A DNA stretch of 64,000 bases, from the NCBI GenBank assembly GCA_021773635.1, contig JAJFJV010000025.1:62001-126000 (forward strand), written 5' to 3'. Below the pieces are notes generated by a model, which worked only from the letters and a program-made list of their open reading frames with translations, ran no database searches and was not told the DNA's origin. This stretch comes from Gammaproteobacteria bacterium. Its GTDB lineage: Bacteria > Pseudomonadota > Gammaproteobacteria > HK1. Below, one piece after another: positions 46,175 through 55,810 of the stretch; positions within the stretch are counted from its first letter, which is position 1, and every line of letters starts with the position of its first letter. Position numbers and translations under genes: made by a program.

Positions 46175-47529
46175 GCTGTTCGGCACTGATTACGGCCACC
46201 GTCCTTGGCCTGGTAGAGGGCTTTGTCTGATCGCTCCAGTGCGCTCTCGGGGGTGTCGCCCTGATGAAATTCGGTGAGGCCGCAGGAGGCCGTTATTTGT
46301 AGCGGCTTGCCCTGAAAAGTGAAGCGGATGTTCTCCACCTGAGTGCGCAGCTTTTCCGCTACCTGCAGGGCTTCTTCCTGACTGGTGGCGGGCATCAGGA
46401 TAATAAATTCTTCGCCGCCATAACGCGCGACAAAGTCGGTTTTTCGACAGGTGTTTTGCAGCTTGTTGGCGAAGGTGGTGAGTACCTTGTCCCCCGCTGC
46501 GTGCCCGAAGCGGTCATTCACCTGTTTGAAGTTATCGATATCCCAGAATACCAGTGATAAAGGTTGGCCATAGCGCTGCCAGCGGGCGTATTCCTGCATG
46601 ATGCGCTCGTCGTAGGCGGCACGGTTATAGACGTGGGTCAAGGAATCCAGCAAGGCCTCTCGATGCTGGGTCCGGAGCGTCTCACGCAGGCCATATCCTT
46701 CCCGTTCAAGTTCGTCGAGGCGGGTTTTCAGCTTTTCCTGCCCTGCTTCCAGACGTTCCTGTTGCTTGTGTTCTTCCGTGATAAATTTTTCCAGATGGCC
46801 CTGGAGTACGCCAACCCGTTGTTGGAGAGCTAGTCTGAGCTCGCCGAGCTCGGTCGCATCGCGAGCATCCTCACCCATATTTCCTACCGTACTTCTGACC
46901 GATTCCTGCAAACGTGTGCGCGCATCCAGAGAATCATCCCGTGACTCATCACTGAGCGCGAGAAACTCGTCGATATCTTCGAGGCGTCCGTCGATGACGC
47001 GGAGGAACAGTTCTACCTCCTGACGCTCATGCTGAAAATGGAGGCGCATCTTGATCACCAATTTGGTGATGGCGGGAATCGCTTCATCCAGCCACTGCCC
47101 AGCCTCCGCTCCATCCAGGCATTCCTTCCATTTTATTATTTCAGGCAGGTACTGTTCCGGGAGGATCAGAGCATCCAGGAGCTGAATGAGGGGTTGTGCA
47201 GCATCCTGATGGAGGGCAGGGGGTTTTTGCCGGCCTGTTGCAGATGGAGCGGCGGTAGCATCGGGATGTTCAACGGCCTTGTGCGCGGCCTCGATAAGCG
47301 GAGACAGCAGGCTATGTGATTGCTGTCGGCGTAGCGCTTTGCGTAACGCGTCGAGATGCCCATCCAGTTTTCGGTTGTTGCCGTAAGGAACCAGGGCCAG
47401 GCGAGCCATATCCTGATAGAGCGCTCTCTCTATCTCTTCCCACTGTTGTTCTTTTTGTCCAAGCGTCTCGAGGCTGCTGTAGTATTTTTCTTTCCAGCGA
47501 GCAATCCTCTCATCTCGGTCGAAAAACAT
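46171..47529 (-). CDS. Diguanylate cyclase with helical N-terminal region
   Basis: A 452-aa soluble protein. Residues 1-285 are mostly helical and strongly charged, with probable coiled coils at about 240-290 (EEHKQQERLEAGQEKLKTRL). The C-terminal GGDEF domain (about 290-450) has LTHVYNRAAYDERI, FWDIDNFKQVNDRFGHAAGD and RYGGEEF at 369-375, so diguanylate cyclase activity is likely. No RxxD inhibitory site is seen just before GGEEF. It starts 14 bp downstream of dsbA and is convergent with the rhodanese gene. Confidence 0.9.
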   Translation of the reverse strand: MFFDRDERIARWKEKYYSSLETLGQKEQQWEEIERALYQDMARLALVPYGNNRKLDGHLDALRKALRRQQSHSLLSPLIEAAHKAVEHPDATAAPSATGRQKPPALHQDAAQPLIQLLDALILPEQYLPEIIKWKECLDGAEAGQWLDEAIPAITKLVIKMRLHFQHERQEVELFLRVIDGRLEDIDEFLALSDESRDDSLDARTRLQESVRSTVGNMGEDARDATELGELRLALQQRVGVLQGHLEKFITEEHKQQERLEAGQEKLKTRLDELEREGYGLRETLRTQHREALLDSLTHVYNRAAYDERIMQEYARWQRYGQPLSLVFWDIDNFKQVNDRFGHAAGDKVLTTFANKLQNTCRKTDFVARYGGEEFIILMPATSQEEALQVAEKLRTQVENIRFTFQGKPLQITASCGLTEFHQGDTPESALERSDKALYQAKDGGRNQCRTA

Positions 47530-47543
47530 AGCTCATCCCGGCG

Positions 47544-48182
47544 TCACTTTGCCTTGCGCATCCTCGTTGACTCTTTAGCGACCAATTTGTTGACAACCTT
47601 AATCATGTTTTCAAAGCTGCCCGCGCTGCTGCCGGAAACCCGATAGCGACCATTGACGATGATGGTGGGAACGCCACGGATCTTGTAGCGGCGGGTCATT
47701 ACCCGTGCCCGCCGGAGCATGGAGGATACGGCGTAGGAATCCCAGGTCTTGATGAACTGCTCTTCACTGACCCCGAAGCGGGTGAAGAAGGCGGCGAGAC
47801 TTTTTTGGTCATTCAGTTTCCGGTTTTCCACATGGATGGCATCGAACAGCGGGCCATGGACCTGCTCTACGATATCCAGAATCTCGGCGATGAAATAGGC
47901 GCGTGCATGGGGCTCCCAATTGGCACGGAAAATGGCGGGCATCAGGCGAAATGCAGCATGCTCCGGCTTGGCGGACTTCCAGTTTTCCACATGAGGATGA
48001 AAGCGAAAGCAGTGAGGGCAGCCGTACCAGAAGATTTCCAGTACCTCCACCTGGTCACCGGTGGTGGTGGGCTGCGCCGGTTCGATGACCTCGTAGCCAC
48101 CCTCGGGACCAGCGGCAAAGCCCGGCCCGGGCAACAGGGCAGAGAGGCTCAGGAAAAGGAACGATAGCAGGGCGTTACGCAT
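47544..48182 (-). CDS. dsbA: Thiol:disulfide interchange protein DsbA
   Basis: Periplasmic oxidase that introduces disulfides into exported proteins. A signal peptide (about residues 1-24) is followed by a thioredoxin fold with Cys55-Pro-His-Cys58 in FWYGCPHCFRFHP, the helical insertion, and the cis-Pro loop KIRGVPTIIVNGRY. The 212-aa size is usual. The basic tail (KESTRMRKAK) is unremarkable. It lies downstream of the cytochrome c genes as in many gammaproteobacteria, but is separated from them by a 148-bp inserted element. Confidence 0.95.
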   Translation of the reverse strand: MRNALLSFLFLSLSALLPGPGFAAGPEGGYEVIEPAQPTTTGDQVEVLEIFWYGCPHCFRFHPHVENWKSAKPEHAAFRLMPAIFRANWEPHARAYFIAEILDIVEQVHGPLFDAIHVENRKLNDQKSLAAFFTRFGVSEEQFIKTWDSYAVSSMLRRARVMTRRYKIRGVPTIIVNGRYRVSGSSAGSFENMIKVVNKLVAKESTRMRKAK

Positions 48183-48402
48183 GGAAAAGCTCTCCTTGGA
48201 ATAGACAGGCGCATTGTAGCGGGCGCAGCGGACGCTGCAACGAGAAATATCGGGGGTCCGTTAAACCCGGGACTGTCCTGGTTTGGGGCTCTGATCAGGA
48301 TGCGCCTGAACCAGACAGGTTTCAGGCGGAAAGGTTCCAGACGGAAAACGCGCTGTTCGTTGCCAAGGGCTGGCGGTGGTTGAACCCGAGCGAAAAGCTC
48401 GT
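48183..48402. other. Upstream region of dsbA without a gene
   Basis: No ORF with coding character is seen. A short perfect hairpin CGAGC-GAAAA-GCTCG ends one base before the adjacent element at 48403. The dsbA promoter is expected here but no convincing -35/-10 pair was found. Confidence 0.5.
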
Positions 48403-48550
48403 CTAGCAGGCTATTGAAAAAGCCTCATGCGGCACAATACGGCGTTAAAAACCGGCTCGAAATGCTCATTTACTGCTTGTAAACTGCGCTTTCTCGCCGA
48501 TTTTTGCCTTGTCTTGCACTTGCCTGAAACTTCTTCAACAGTACTGCTAG
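48403..48550. mobile_element. MITE with CTAG duplications, between cytochrome c4 and dsbA
   Basis: CTAG at 48403-48406 and 48547-48550 flanks imperfect terminal inverted repeats, CAGGCTATTGAAAAAG (48407-48422) and CTTCTTCAACAGTACTG (48530-48546). The 107-bp interior has no transposase. The right CTAG contains the stop codon of the cytochrome c4 gene. The ends resemble widespread GCAGGCTGTTGAAAAA-type repeats of proteobacteria as I recall them. Confidence 0.7.
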
Positions 48551-49155
48551 TGCAGGGCGGAGATATAGGCGGCCAAGGCCTTGATTTCGGCCTCACTGAG
48601 CTTGGCGGCGATATCACGCATCATTTTGCCGGCATCGTTGCTGCGTTCGCCCGAACGGAAGGCGGTGAGCTGCTTCGCAGTGTACTCCGCGTGCTGGCCG
48701 GAAAGTGCCGGGAAGGCTGGTGGAACGCCAGCGCCATCGGGGCCGTGGCAGGACATGCATGCCGGCAGGCCGGTGGTGCGATTACCCCCACGATAGAGCT
48801 TTTCGCCGAGGGCCGCCTGGGCTTTATCAACACTTCCTGCCTTGACCTTCTGGCTGCTGTACCAGGCACCAAGATTGGCCATATCTGTGCTCGATAGCCC
48901 CATGGCCATGGGGCCCATCATCGGGTCCTTACGGGTGCCGGCCTTGAGATCCTGCAGCTGTTTGACCAGATAGCTCGCGTGCTGTCCCGCAAGTTTTGGC
49001 CATACCGGGTTAGGGCTATTTCCATCCTCGCCATGACAGGCGGCACAGGCAGCTGCCCGAACCTTGCCCGCGGCGGCATCGCCGCTGGCATGCGCCAGTG
49101 AAGTGACAGCAAGGCCCAGCAGAGCCACGAGTATGCGGGGAAGCAGTGCTTTCAT
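48547..49155 (-). CDS. Diheme cytochrome c4
   Basis: Periplasmic or membrane-attached electron carrier of 202 aa. A signal peptide (about 1-23, ending SLAHA) is followed by two heme domains with CAACH (about residues 37-41) and CMSCH (about 132-136), plus Met ligands in KDPMMGPMAMG and the second-domain GKMMRDIA. Cytochrome c4 typically delivers electrons to terminal oxidases. The gene ends ALH-stop, the TAG lying in the target duplication of the adjacent element. The first domain closely resembles the neighbouring monoheme cytochrome. Confidence 0.92.
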   Translation of the reverse strand: MKALLPRILVALLGLAVTSLAHASGDAAAGKVRAAACAACHGEDGNSPNPVWPKLAGQHASYLVKQLQDLKAGTRKDPMMGPMAMGLSSTDMANLGAWYSSQKVKAGSVDKAQAALGEKLYRGGNRTTGLPACMSCHGPDGAGVPPAFPALSGQHAEYTAKQLTAFRSGERSNDAGKMMRDIAAKLSEAEIKALAAYISALH

Positions 49156-49175
49156 AAGCCTTTGACCTGGGAAGA

Positions 49176-49484
49176 TTATTTCTGTTTCTGGGAAGAGAAG
49201 TAGGCGGCCAGATTGTTGATATCTGCATCACTCAGCGGAGCAACCATCGGGGCCATCATGGGATCCTTGCGCTTACCAGCCTTGTAGTCTTTGAGTGCCT
49301 TGACCAGATAGCTGGCATGTTGGCCGGCGAGCTTCGGCCAAATGGGGTTGACGCTGTTCCCGTCGGGGCCATGGCAACCCGCACAGACAGCTGCTTTCGC
49401 CTTGCCCGCGGCCGCGTCGCCGCCGGCAAAGGCGGTGGGGGCGAGCATCAAAAGGGTGGCGGTGGCGATAATAAAACGGTTCAT
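49176..49484 (-). CDS. Monoheme c-type cytochrome (c4-domain-like)
   Basis: A 102-aa exported cytochrome with a signal peptide (about 1-20, APTAFA) and one heme site CAGCH (about residues 34-38); Met in [12 protein letters not shown] is the likely sixth ligand. From GDAAAGK to SSQK most positions are identical to the first half of the adjacent cytochrome c4, pointing to duplication. It lies 20 bp upstream of that gene in the same direction. It probably shuttles electrons in the periplasm; the partner is not known. Confidence 0.9.
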   Translation of the reverse strand: MNRFIIATATLLMLAPTAFAGGDAAAGKAKAAVCAGCHGPDGNSVNPIWPKLAGQHASYLVKALKDYKAGKRKDPMMAPMVAPLSDADINNLAAYFSSQKQK

Positions 49485-49580
49485 CTGGCGGATCTCCTGT
49501 TCCAGTGAAAGCGGGCGGCGGGCCGGGAAAACGACGTATTTAATCGCAGTTTGACGGGGTGGTCAACCAAAGTTACAGGC

Positions 49581-49627
49581 AAAAAAAGCCCCGGCTCGCC
49601 AATCAGGAGAAAGGCAACGGCCGGGGC
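49581..49627 (-). terminator. Intrinsic terminator on the minus strand, downstream of the M48 protease gene
   Basis: GCCCCGGC (49588-49595) pairs with GCCGGGGC (49620-49627); on the minus strand the stem is followed by seven T (A run at 49581-49587 on the plus strand). It lies 141 bp beyond the M48 stop. Two more hairpins (TGCCCGA/TCGGGCA near 49634-49657 and a G-rich one after it) separate the terminator from the stop. Confidence 0.8.
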
Positions 49628-49767
49628 GAGGTATTGCCCGACTGGGGATGTCGGGCAGGGCTCCCGTCCAGGGAGGGGGACGGGGAGCACCATGGGGGTG
49701 GCACTCGCTGAGTTAGAGAGGGGGGGTCCAACTTAGTTCCCGTGCTTTTGGTACCCGCGGGAGTTGG

Positions 49768-51228
49768 CTATTCCACAATTTTTAGCAGCGCTCCGGGTTT
49801 GGGTTTGCCAGCTGGATAGTGGCTGTTTAGCAGGCGGAGTTGTTGCTCCGGATCGTTGGGAATGGGCGAGTCTGCGGCCAATGTCCGGTAGCGGGTCCGG
49901 GCGTCGCTGCGTAACAGGCCGAGCTTGAGTGGAATGCCAAGGGCATATTCCCGCGGACGTAGCGGGTGCAGGCTCAGGGCGGTATTCAGAAAATCGGTGC
50001 GGTAGCGTGGTTCGGTGCCGGCCTTGCGCGGTGCGCCGGCAAAGATGTAGGCCTGTTCATGAAGATAGATGACCGTGAAACGGGTCAGGCGGCGACCGAA
50101 AGGGGTTTTGGCCCAGGCAACGGCGGTGTAGCCGGGGAGCTTGCCGGCATGCACTTTTTTTCCGTCACGCAAATTTTCCAGTTTCAGGCGATGAATCAGG
50201 AAATCCCGTGGGCTGAGCCTTTTGTTCAGATCCGCGGTGATGACCTCCAGGGAGGCACCACCCTTGGGCGGCAAGGCCACCAGGCGCCGGGGCTCGTTGA
50301 GCACCCGCCAGCCCTTGGGGAAGTGCAGGGCGATGCCCAGATCGCGATGATAGAAATCCTGCCCGCGTAATACGCCCTCGGCAGGTTTTGGGCCAAATCT
50401 GAGACCATCGATATGATGGAGGAAGGTTTCGCGGCCAATATTCTGTTGCTTGCCGGCGAGTGGTTTCGCCTTGGCTACAACCTGCTTCAGGCGGGTATCG
50501 TTATCCGGATGGGTGGAAAACACCCCGTGATAGACCCTGGCCTCGCGGCCCTCGGTCTTCGCGCGCGCACGTTCAAAAACCTCCTGATTTTTGAGGACCC
50601 GGATAACGCCGAGCATGGCTGCGGGCTGGTAGTCGCTGCGGGCCAGATACTCTGCGCCCAGCCTGTCTGCCTCCAGTTCGTGTTCCCGGCCATAACCGCG
50701 CAACAACACATTGCCAAACAGATTGGCGAGATTTTGTGCCCCCTGATTGCGCATCTGGGGCATGAGTATGGAACCGATGGCAAGGCCGATATTGGCGGCT
50801 TGCTGGGCGGTGTACTGACGGACCGAGTGGCGCGCGGTGACATGACCCACCTCATGTCCAAGTACCGCGGCAAGTTCTGCCTCTGAATTAAGGTAGGCCA
50901 GCAGTCCGCGGGTGATGTAAATGTAACCACCGGGTAGGGCAAAGGCGTTGATCTCCTCACCGTCCAGTATCGTAAAGCGATAAAAAAGCCCCTGGCGGTG
51001 GCTGTTGGCCGCTACCTTCTCTCCCACTTCCTGAACGTAGCGTTGCAGGGCTGCATCCTCGTAGCGCGGGTATTGTTTTAACACCTCGGCGTGGCTTTTT
51101 CTGCCGAGTGCAATCTCCTGCTCCTCGGACATCAGTACAAAATCGGATTTTCCGCTGACCGGATTCTGCGCACAGGAGGAGAGCAGGCTAACAAGCAGCA
51201 GGCAGGCGATCGGCATGTATATATTCAT
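49768..51228 (-). CDS. M48-family zinc metalloprotease lipoprotein (YfgC-like)
   Basis: Envelope protease of 486 aa. The lipoprotein signal ends LLSSC (Cys19). The peptidase domain carries HEVGH (in AAVLGHEVGHVTARHSVRQY) with the third zinc ligand Glu in HELEADRLGAEYL. The C-terminal half (about 270-486) lacks obvious TPR motifs and looks like the PsbP/Mog1-like domain of one subgroup, ending LRLLNSHYPAGKPKPGALLK. It is thus not a strict BepA. The family degrades or assists misassembled outer-membrane proteins. It overlaps the nuclease gene by 4 bp. Confidence 0.9.
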   Translation of the reverse strand: MNIYMPIACLLLVSLLSSCAQNPVSGKSDFVLMSEEQEIALGRKSHAEVLKQYPRYEDAALQRYVQEVGEKVAANSHRQGLFYRFTILDGEEINAFALPGGYIYITRGLLAYLNSEAELAAVLGHEVGHVTARHSVRQYTAQQAANIGLAIGSILMPQMRNQGAQNLANLFGNVLLRGYGREHELEADRLGAEYLARSDYQPAAMLGVIRVLKNQEVFERARAKTEGREARVYHGVFSTHPDNDTRLKQVVAKAKPLAGKQQNIGRETFLHHIDGLRFGPKPAEGVLRGQDFYHRDLGIALHFPKGWRVLNEPRRLVALPPKGGASLEVITADLNKRLSPRDFLIHRLKLENLRDGKKVHAGKLPGYTAVAWAKTPFGRRLTRFTVIYLHEQAYIFAGAPRKAGTEPRYRTDFLNTALSLHPLRPREYALGIPLKLGLLRSDARTRYRTLAADSPIPNDPEQQLRLLNSHYPAGKPKPGALLKIVE

Positions 51229-52025
51229 GGTGTCGATTGTAGGGGATGTTTTGCCTCTACCTCCAGCGCCGCCGGATGGCGGATTCGCATCCGCAACTGG
51301 CCCTTGCGACGATGGACCCAGCCGCGGGCCTCCACCCGTTGTTTAAGCAGTGTCTCTGGCCGATAGTGCTTGAAGTAAGGGAGATCGGTACGCGCAATGC
51401 GCAGGGCGAAGCGGGAGCCCAATTCAAGCCACAGGGAACGCCTGCTATGGCCGATACGGCTGATGCGTCCGGTAACAATGCGGTATCCGAGGTCATTGGA
51501 CTCCAGGCTGTCCACCGTTCTGGGTTGATAGCGTGGCAGCGCCCAGATGCCCAGGCGCTGGCTGCGGGCACGGGCTTCGGCACGACGGTAACACCCGATA
51601 TTCAGGTTATTGGGCGGTACTACCAGGGTGGTAGCGAGTCCGGCGGCGAGAATCTGCTCCTGGATGTTGCTGCCGTTGGTGCGCTGGAGGTGGGCGAGCG
51701 TGCGCTGATAGCGGTCCTGGCGCTCGTGGTCGAAGCGCAACCCCAGCCGAGTGCCCGCCGGGGCCAGTCGATTCAGCAGTTTTCGCGCTTGCTGCGCCAG
51801 AGCTTCGGGTGGCTTTTTATCGCGCCCCAGTTCCGGGGTGTTGATGCCTACCAGCCGGATGATGCGCCCATCTGACAGGCGCAGGGTATCGCCGTCGAAT
51901 ATTTGGGCCACGATGCCGTGGTCATTTGCCTTTGCGGCTTGGCATTCCGTCGCTGCGGCCAGCGGGATGCCAATACCCCACAATGCGGACAGGAGGCCGA
52001 GCAGGGCCCAAAACCGCTGCCCCAA
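51225..52025 (-). CDS. Secreted thermonuclease-like (SNase) protein
   Basis: An exported endonuclease-like protein. After a signal peptide (GQRFWALLGLLSALWGIGIP...) comes an SNase domain (about residues 30-160) with FDGDTLRLSDG, RLVGINTPELG and DRYQRTLAHL, so the metal Asp residues, catalytic Glu and both Arg are in place. A C-terminal OB-like region (about 175-260, RIVTGRISRIGHSRRSLWLEL) follows. The start is unsure: TTG 52025 gives a clean signal peptide but lies in the T run of the rpmE terminator; GTG 52073 would put the terminator within the coding region. Its stop overlaps the M48 start. Confidence 0.82.
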   Translation of the reverse strand: MGQRFWALLGLLSALWGIGIPLAAATECQAAKANDHGIVAQIFDGDTLRLSDGRIIRLVGINTPELGRDKKPPEALAQQARKLLNRLAPAGTRLGLRFDHERQDRYQRTLAHLQRTNGSNIQEQILAAGLATTLVVPPNNLNIGCYRRAEARARSQRLGIWALPRYQPRTVDSLESNDLGYRIVTGRISRIGHSRRSLWLELGSRFALRIARTDLPYFKHYRPETLLKQRVEARGWVHRRKGQLRMRIRHPAALEVEAKHPLQSTP

Positions 52026-52056
52026 AAAACAAAAAGGCGCCTCCAGGGGCGCCTTT
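52024..52056 (-). terminator. rpmE terminator
   Basis: On the minus strand AAAGGCGCC-CCTGGA-GGCGCCTTT forms a 9-bp stem (52033-52056) followed by a T-rich run (52024-52035 on the plus strand as A). It lies 24 bp after the rpmE stop and overlaps the start region of the nuclease gene. Confidence 0.88.
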
Positions 52057-52079
52057 CGTTCGCTGGTAAGCACGGCTGT

Positions 52080-52283
52080 CTAGCCCATGCCGTACTTCTT
52101 GCGGAATTTATCCACCCGCCCAGCGGTATCCATGATGCGTTGCTTGCCGGTATAAAAGGGATGGCAGGCAGAGCAGACATCGAGAAGCAGATCTTCTTTC
52201 AGAGTGGAGCGGGTCTTGAACTTGTTGCCGCAGGAGCACTCAACTGCGATCTCGTTATATTCGGGATGAATGTCGGCTTTCAT
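52080..52283 (-). CDS. rpmE: 50S ribosomal protein bL31, zinc-binding type
   Basis: Large-subunit ribosomal protein of 67 aa. The zinc ligands are kept: CSCG (two Cys) and CSAC (two Cys), so it is the zinc-containing C+ paralogue rather than Ykg[21 protein letters not shown] is the conserved C-terminus. ATG 52283 (MKADIHPEY) is the family start; the upstream open frame to 52355 is not used. A strong terminator follows it. Confidence 0.97.
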   Translation of the reverse strand: MKADIHPEYNEIAVECSCGNKFKTRSTLKEDLLLDVCSACHPFYTGKQRIMDTAGRVDKFRKKYGMG

Positions 52284-52367
52284 CAAAAGGGCCCTTCGCT
52301 GTACGGTATAAAATGGGAACGGGTAACTATAATCTATATCCAGCCCTTCCTGCAAAGTTTAATCGCC

Positions 52368-53849
52368 TCATTTTGGGGCGGGGGCGGATATACCCAGCTC
52401 ATCCCAAAGTGCGTCCACCCGTGCAATGATTTCCGCTTGCATGCGGATGGGAGTGCCCCAGGCCCGATCGGTTTCGCCGGGCCACTTGTTGGTGGCATCG
52501 AAGCCGGCCTTGGAGCCAAGCCCGGCTACCGGCGAGGCAAAATCCAGATAGTCGATGGGGGTCCGTTCCACCAGGGTGAGATCGCGTGCCGGGTCCATGC
52601 GAGTACTCATGGCCCAGATCACCTCCTTCCAGTTCCGCACATTGATATCGTCATCGGTGACGATGAGAAATTTGGTGTACATGAACTGGCGCAGTACGGA
52701 CCAGATGCCAAACATCACACGCTTGGCATGCCCCGCATACTGTTTGCGGATGCTGACTACGGCAAGGCGGTAGGAACAGGCCTCCGGCGGCAGATAGAAA
52801 TCCACGATCTCCGGGAACTGCTTTTGCAACAATGGGATGAAGACCTCGTTCAGCGCCGCGCCCAGTACCGCGGGCTCATCCGGTGGTTTGCCGGTATAGG
52901 TGCTGTGGTAGATGGGATTCCGGCGGTGAGTGATGCGCTCTACGGTGAATACCGGGAAGGTCTCTACCTCGTTGTAGTAACCGGTGTGATCCCCAAAGGG
53001 GCCTTCCGGGGCCTCATCGCCGGGATGGATGCAGCCTTCCAGCACGATCTCGGCCCGTGCCGGCACCATCAGCTCGCTGCCCAGACATTGGGCCAGCTCG
53101 GTGCGTGTACCTCGCAGCAGGGCGGCAAAGGCGTATTCGGACAAGGTGTCGGGGATGGGGGTCACCGCCGCCAAGGTAGTGGCGGGGTCCGCGCCCAGCG
53201 CCACAGCTACGGGGAAAGGCTCTCCCGGGTGGTGTTGTAACCAGTCCTGGTAGTCGAGGGCGCCGCCGCGATGAGAGAGCCAACGCATGATCAGGCGGTT
53301 GTGGCCGATAAGCTGTTGCCGATAGATTCCCAGGTTGAGGCGCTTTTTTTCCGGACCGCGGGTGATCACCAGTGGCCAGGTAATCAGCGGGCCGGCATCT
53401 CCGGGCCAGCAGGTCTGGATGGGGAGTTGCCCAAGGTCCACCGCATCACCCTCCAGCACAACCTCCTGGCAGGGAGGGCGTTTGACCACCTTGGGGGACA
53501 TATCCAGCACCTTGCGGTAGGCCGGTAGCTTTTCCCAGGCATCGCGCAGCCCGCCGGGGGGCTCCGGGTTGCGCAGAAAGGCAAGCAATTCACCGACTTC
53601 CCGGAGCGCATCGGCAGATTCAACGCCTAGGGCCATGGCGATGCGTTGCGGGGTGCCAAAGAGATTGGCAAGCAGGGGCATGTCCGTGCCCACGGGGTGC
53701 TCAAACAATAACGCCGGACCCTCCATGCGCAGGGTGCGATCACATATTTCCGTAATTTCCAGGTGCGGGTCTACCGGCACTGTGACCCGTTGCAGTTCCC
53801 CGGTTTTTTCCAGGGCGGTGATAAATTCTCGCAGGTCGCGATATTTCAT
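52368..53849 (-). CDS. ubiD: 4-hydroxy-3-polyprenylbenzoate decarboxylase
   Basis: Prenylated-FMN-dependent decarboxylase in ubiquinone synthesis. The 493-aa sequence has [19 protein letters not shown] at the start, the prFMN/Mn region [19 protein letters not shown], and the catalytic Glu-Arg-Glu area around [11 protein letters not shown]. The C-terminus includes [17 protein letters not shown] 53849 is chosen over GTG 53855, matching the E. coli start MKYxDLR. It follows the transporter gene by 2 bp. A UbiX flavin prenyltransferase is required but not in the window. Confidence 0.96.
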   Translation of the reverse strand: MKYRDLREFITALEKTGELQRVTVPVDPHLEITEICDRTLRMEGPALLFEHPVGTDMPLLANLFGTPQRIAMALGVESADALREVGELLAFLRNPEPPGGLRDAWEKLPAYRKVLDMSPKVVKRPPCQEVVLEGDAVDLGQLPIQTCWPGDAGPLITWPLVITRGPEKKRLNLGIYRQQLIGHNRLIMRWLSHRGGALDYQDWLQHHPGEPFPVAVALGADPATTLAAVTPIPDTLSEYAFAALLRGTRTELAQCLGSELMVPARAEIVLEGCIHPGDEAPEGPFGDHTGYYNEVETFPVFTVERITHRRNPIYHSTYTGKPPDEPAVLGAALNEVFIPLLQKQFPEIVDFYLPPEACSYRLAVVSIRKQYAGHAKRVMFGIWSVLRQFMYTKFLIVTDDDINVRNWKEVIWAMSTRMDPARDLTLVERTPIDYLDFASPVAGLGSKAGFDATNKWPGETDRAWGTPIRMQAEIIARVDALWDELGISAPAPK

Positions 53850-53851
53850 GT

Positions 53852-55690
53852 TCACAGGTTGTAAAGGGTGGGCAGCAGCCAGCTAAAGGCAAGCCACAGA
53901 ATAATGGTGAGTGGCAGGCCAATGCGGACAAAATCACCAAAGGTGTAGCCGCCTGCGTTCATCACCAGCAGGTTGGTGGTATAGGCCATGGGGGTGGCAA
54001 AGCTCATGTTGGCGCCGAACAGTACCGCCAGCACGAAGGGCTCAGCCTGTAGCCCCAGACGATCAGCGATGCCGATGGCGATGGGGGTGCCGATGACCGC
54101 GGCGGCGTTATTGGAGACGACGTTGGTAGCCAGTGCCATCACCAGCATCAGGGCACTGAGAATGACCGTGTGCGAATTTCCATGTACCAGGAAGATGAAC
54201 CAGCCGGCGAGGAAATCGGCGGCCCCGGTTTTCAGCAGGGCGACACCCAGGGCGAGGCTGACCACCACGATGAGGATCACCTGGGCACTGAGCGCCCGGG
54301 TGGCATCTTTCCAGCCGAGGCAACCGTTTTTGATCATCAGCAGGGCACCCGCTAACGCACTGACCGCGATGGGCAGGATGCCCAGCGCTGCAAGGGTTAC
54401 GGTGCCCGCCATGGTAGCCAGGGCGATGGGAGCTTTGCGGGTGAAGGGCAGGTCCGTGGTGGCATCCAGTACCAGTAGTTCGCCGCTTCGCTTGAGTGTG
54501 GCAATCTGTTCTCGTGGCCCCTGCACCAGCATCACGTCGCCGGTTTGCAGAGTCACGTCACCGACACCCGAGGGTCCCATATCCCGGGCCTCACCGGCAT
54601 GATGCAGGGCCAGCGTGGCCAGCTGATAGCGATCAGCGAAGCGCGCACTGCGCAGGGTGGTGTTTTCCAGGATGGAGCCACGGGTAATCACGATTTCCGC
54701 CAGTTGCTGATCGTCAGCGGTGAGTGGGTGCTCCTCGTCCACCGGGATACTGCCCTCCTGTCCGGTATAGAGGGTGGCTTCGAGTACCTGCTCGTATTCC
54801 TTGAGGTTTTGCGGGGTGTCTCTGAGCATCAGGCGGTCGCCGGTGCGTAGCCGGACATCCGGGAGCGGCATCAGGCGGGTATGTTTACTGCGCTGGATAT
54901 ACCGCACGCGCAGGCCGGGTACCTTCTGGCTGACGTTCAGCAGGGTCTCGCCATGGGCAAAGCCTTCGTCCGGAACAATCAACTGGGCATCGAACAGGCG
55001 CGGTGAGGCGTCACCCAGGAGCGGTTCGCGGCGGGGCAGCAGCAAGGGGGCAATAAGCCACAGATAGAGGATGCCGATCCCCCCTGCCATGAGTACCGGA
55101 AGGGCAAAGTCGAACATGCCCAGGCGGCGCATGCCCATATCTGCGGCCACCGAAACCACCAACAGGTTGGTGGAGGTGCCGATGGTTGTGCTCATACCGC
55201 CAATAATGGTGGCCAGCCCCATGGGCATCAGTACCCCGGACGCCGGGCTGCCGGTGCGTATCGAGACCCCGGTAAGGATAGGCAGCAGCAGTACCACGAT
55301 GGGGGTGTTGTTGACGAAGGCGCTCAGCGCACCGGCTACCAGCAGGGCCACCAGAAAAGAGAGCTTTGGGCTTACGCCCCACAGGTAGGACATGCTCCGT
55401 CCCACCGGCTCCAGCGCCCCGGTACGTACCAGACCCTGGCCCATGATCATCAGCGCGCAGACCGCCACCAGGGCCTCGTGGCCAAAGCCGGAGAAAAAAG
55501 TGGACGCCCGCAGCTGACTGCCATCCTCCATCATGAAGGGAAACAGCTCGAACATGGCGGCCAGTACTGACAGTATAAACAGGCTGGAGGATTCCAGCGG
55601 TATGCGCTCGCGGGTGAAGAGAATGAGTGCCCCCACCGTTAGCAGCAGCACAAAGATGGCATGGGGCTCCGGCGCCAATGGTGCGTTCAA
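53852..55690 (-). CDS. SLC13-family transporter with two RCK_C (TrkA-C) domains
   Basis: A 612-aa inner-membrane protein of the divalent anion:Na+ symporter superfamily. The N-terminal transport half (about 10-210) shows [17 protein letters not shown] and [17 protein letters not shown]. Two cytoplasmic RCK_C domains follow (about 225-300 and 315-395). The second transport half (about 415-612) has [20 protein letters not shown] and the final [20 protein letters not shown]. Substrate may be sulfate, a dicarboxylate or another anion; it cannot be settled from sequence. It lies directly upstream of ubiD, separated by 2 bp. Confidence 0.9.
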   Translation of the reverse strand: MNAPLAPEPHAIFVLLLTVGALILFTRERIPLESSSLFILSVLAAMFELFPFMMEDGSQLRASTFFSGFGHEALVAVCALMIMGQGLVRTGALEPVGRSMSYLWGVSPKLSFLVALLVAGALSAFVNNTPIVVLLLPILTGVSIRTGSPASGVLMPMGLATIIGGMSTTIGTSTNLLVVSVAADMGMRRLGMFDFALPVLMAGGIGILYLWLIAPLLLPRREPLLGDASPRLFDAQLIVPDEGFAHGETLLNVSQKVPGLRVRYIQRSKHTRLMPLPDVRLRTGDRLMLRDTPQNLKEYEQVLEATLYTGQEGSIPVDEEHPLTADDQQLAEIVITRGSILENTTLRSARFADRYQLATLALHHAGEARDMGPSGVGDVTLQTGDVMLVQGPREQIATLKRSGELLVLDATTDLPFTRKAPIALATMAGTVTLAALGILPIAVSALAGALLMIKNGCLGWKDATRALSAQVILIVVVSLALGVALLKTGAADFLAGWFIFLVHGNSHTVILSALMLVMALATNVVSNNAAAVIGTPIAIGIADRLGLQAEPFVLAVLFGANMSFATPMAYTTNLLVMNAGGYTFGDFVRIGLPLTIILWLAFSWLLPTLYNL

Positions 55691-55810
55691 TACGGTCTCC
55701 TTCCCGGCTGAGCGCTTATAGTTTTTTTAGTGAGAGGCATGGGGCTAGGGTCACTGATCCTGCACCGGTCTGTAAATACCCTCTTCCAGCGAGCTGTAAT
55801 TTTCCGCGCC

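Noticed and set aside
51903-53240. 445-codon plus-strand ORF across the nuclease, rpmE and ubiD
   Set aside because: Antisense to three genes with clear family motifs; the translation resembles no protein I know.
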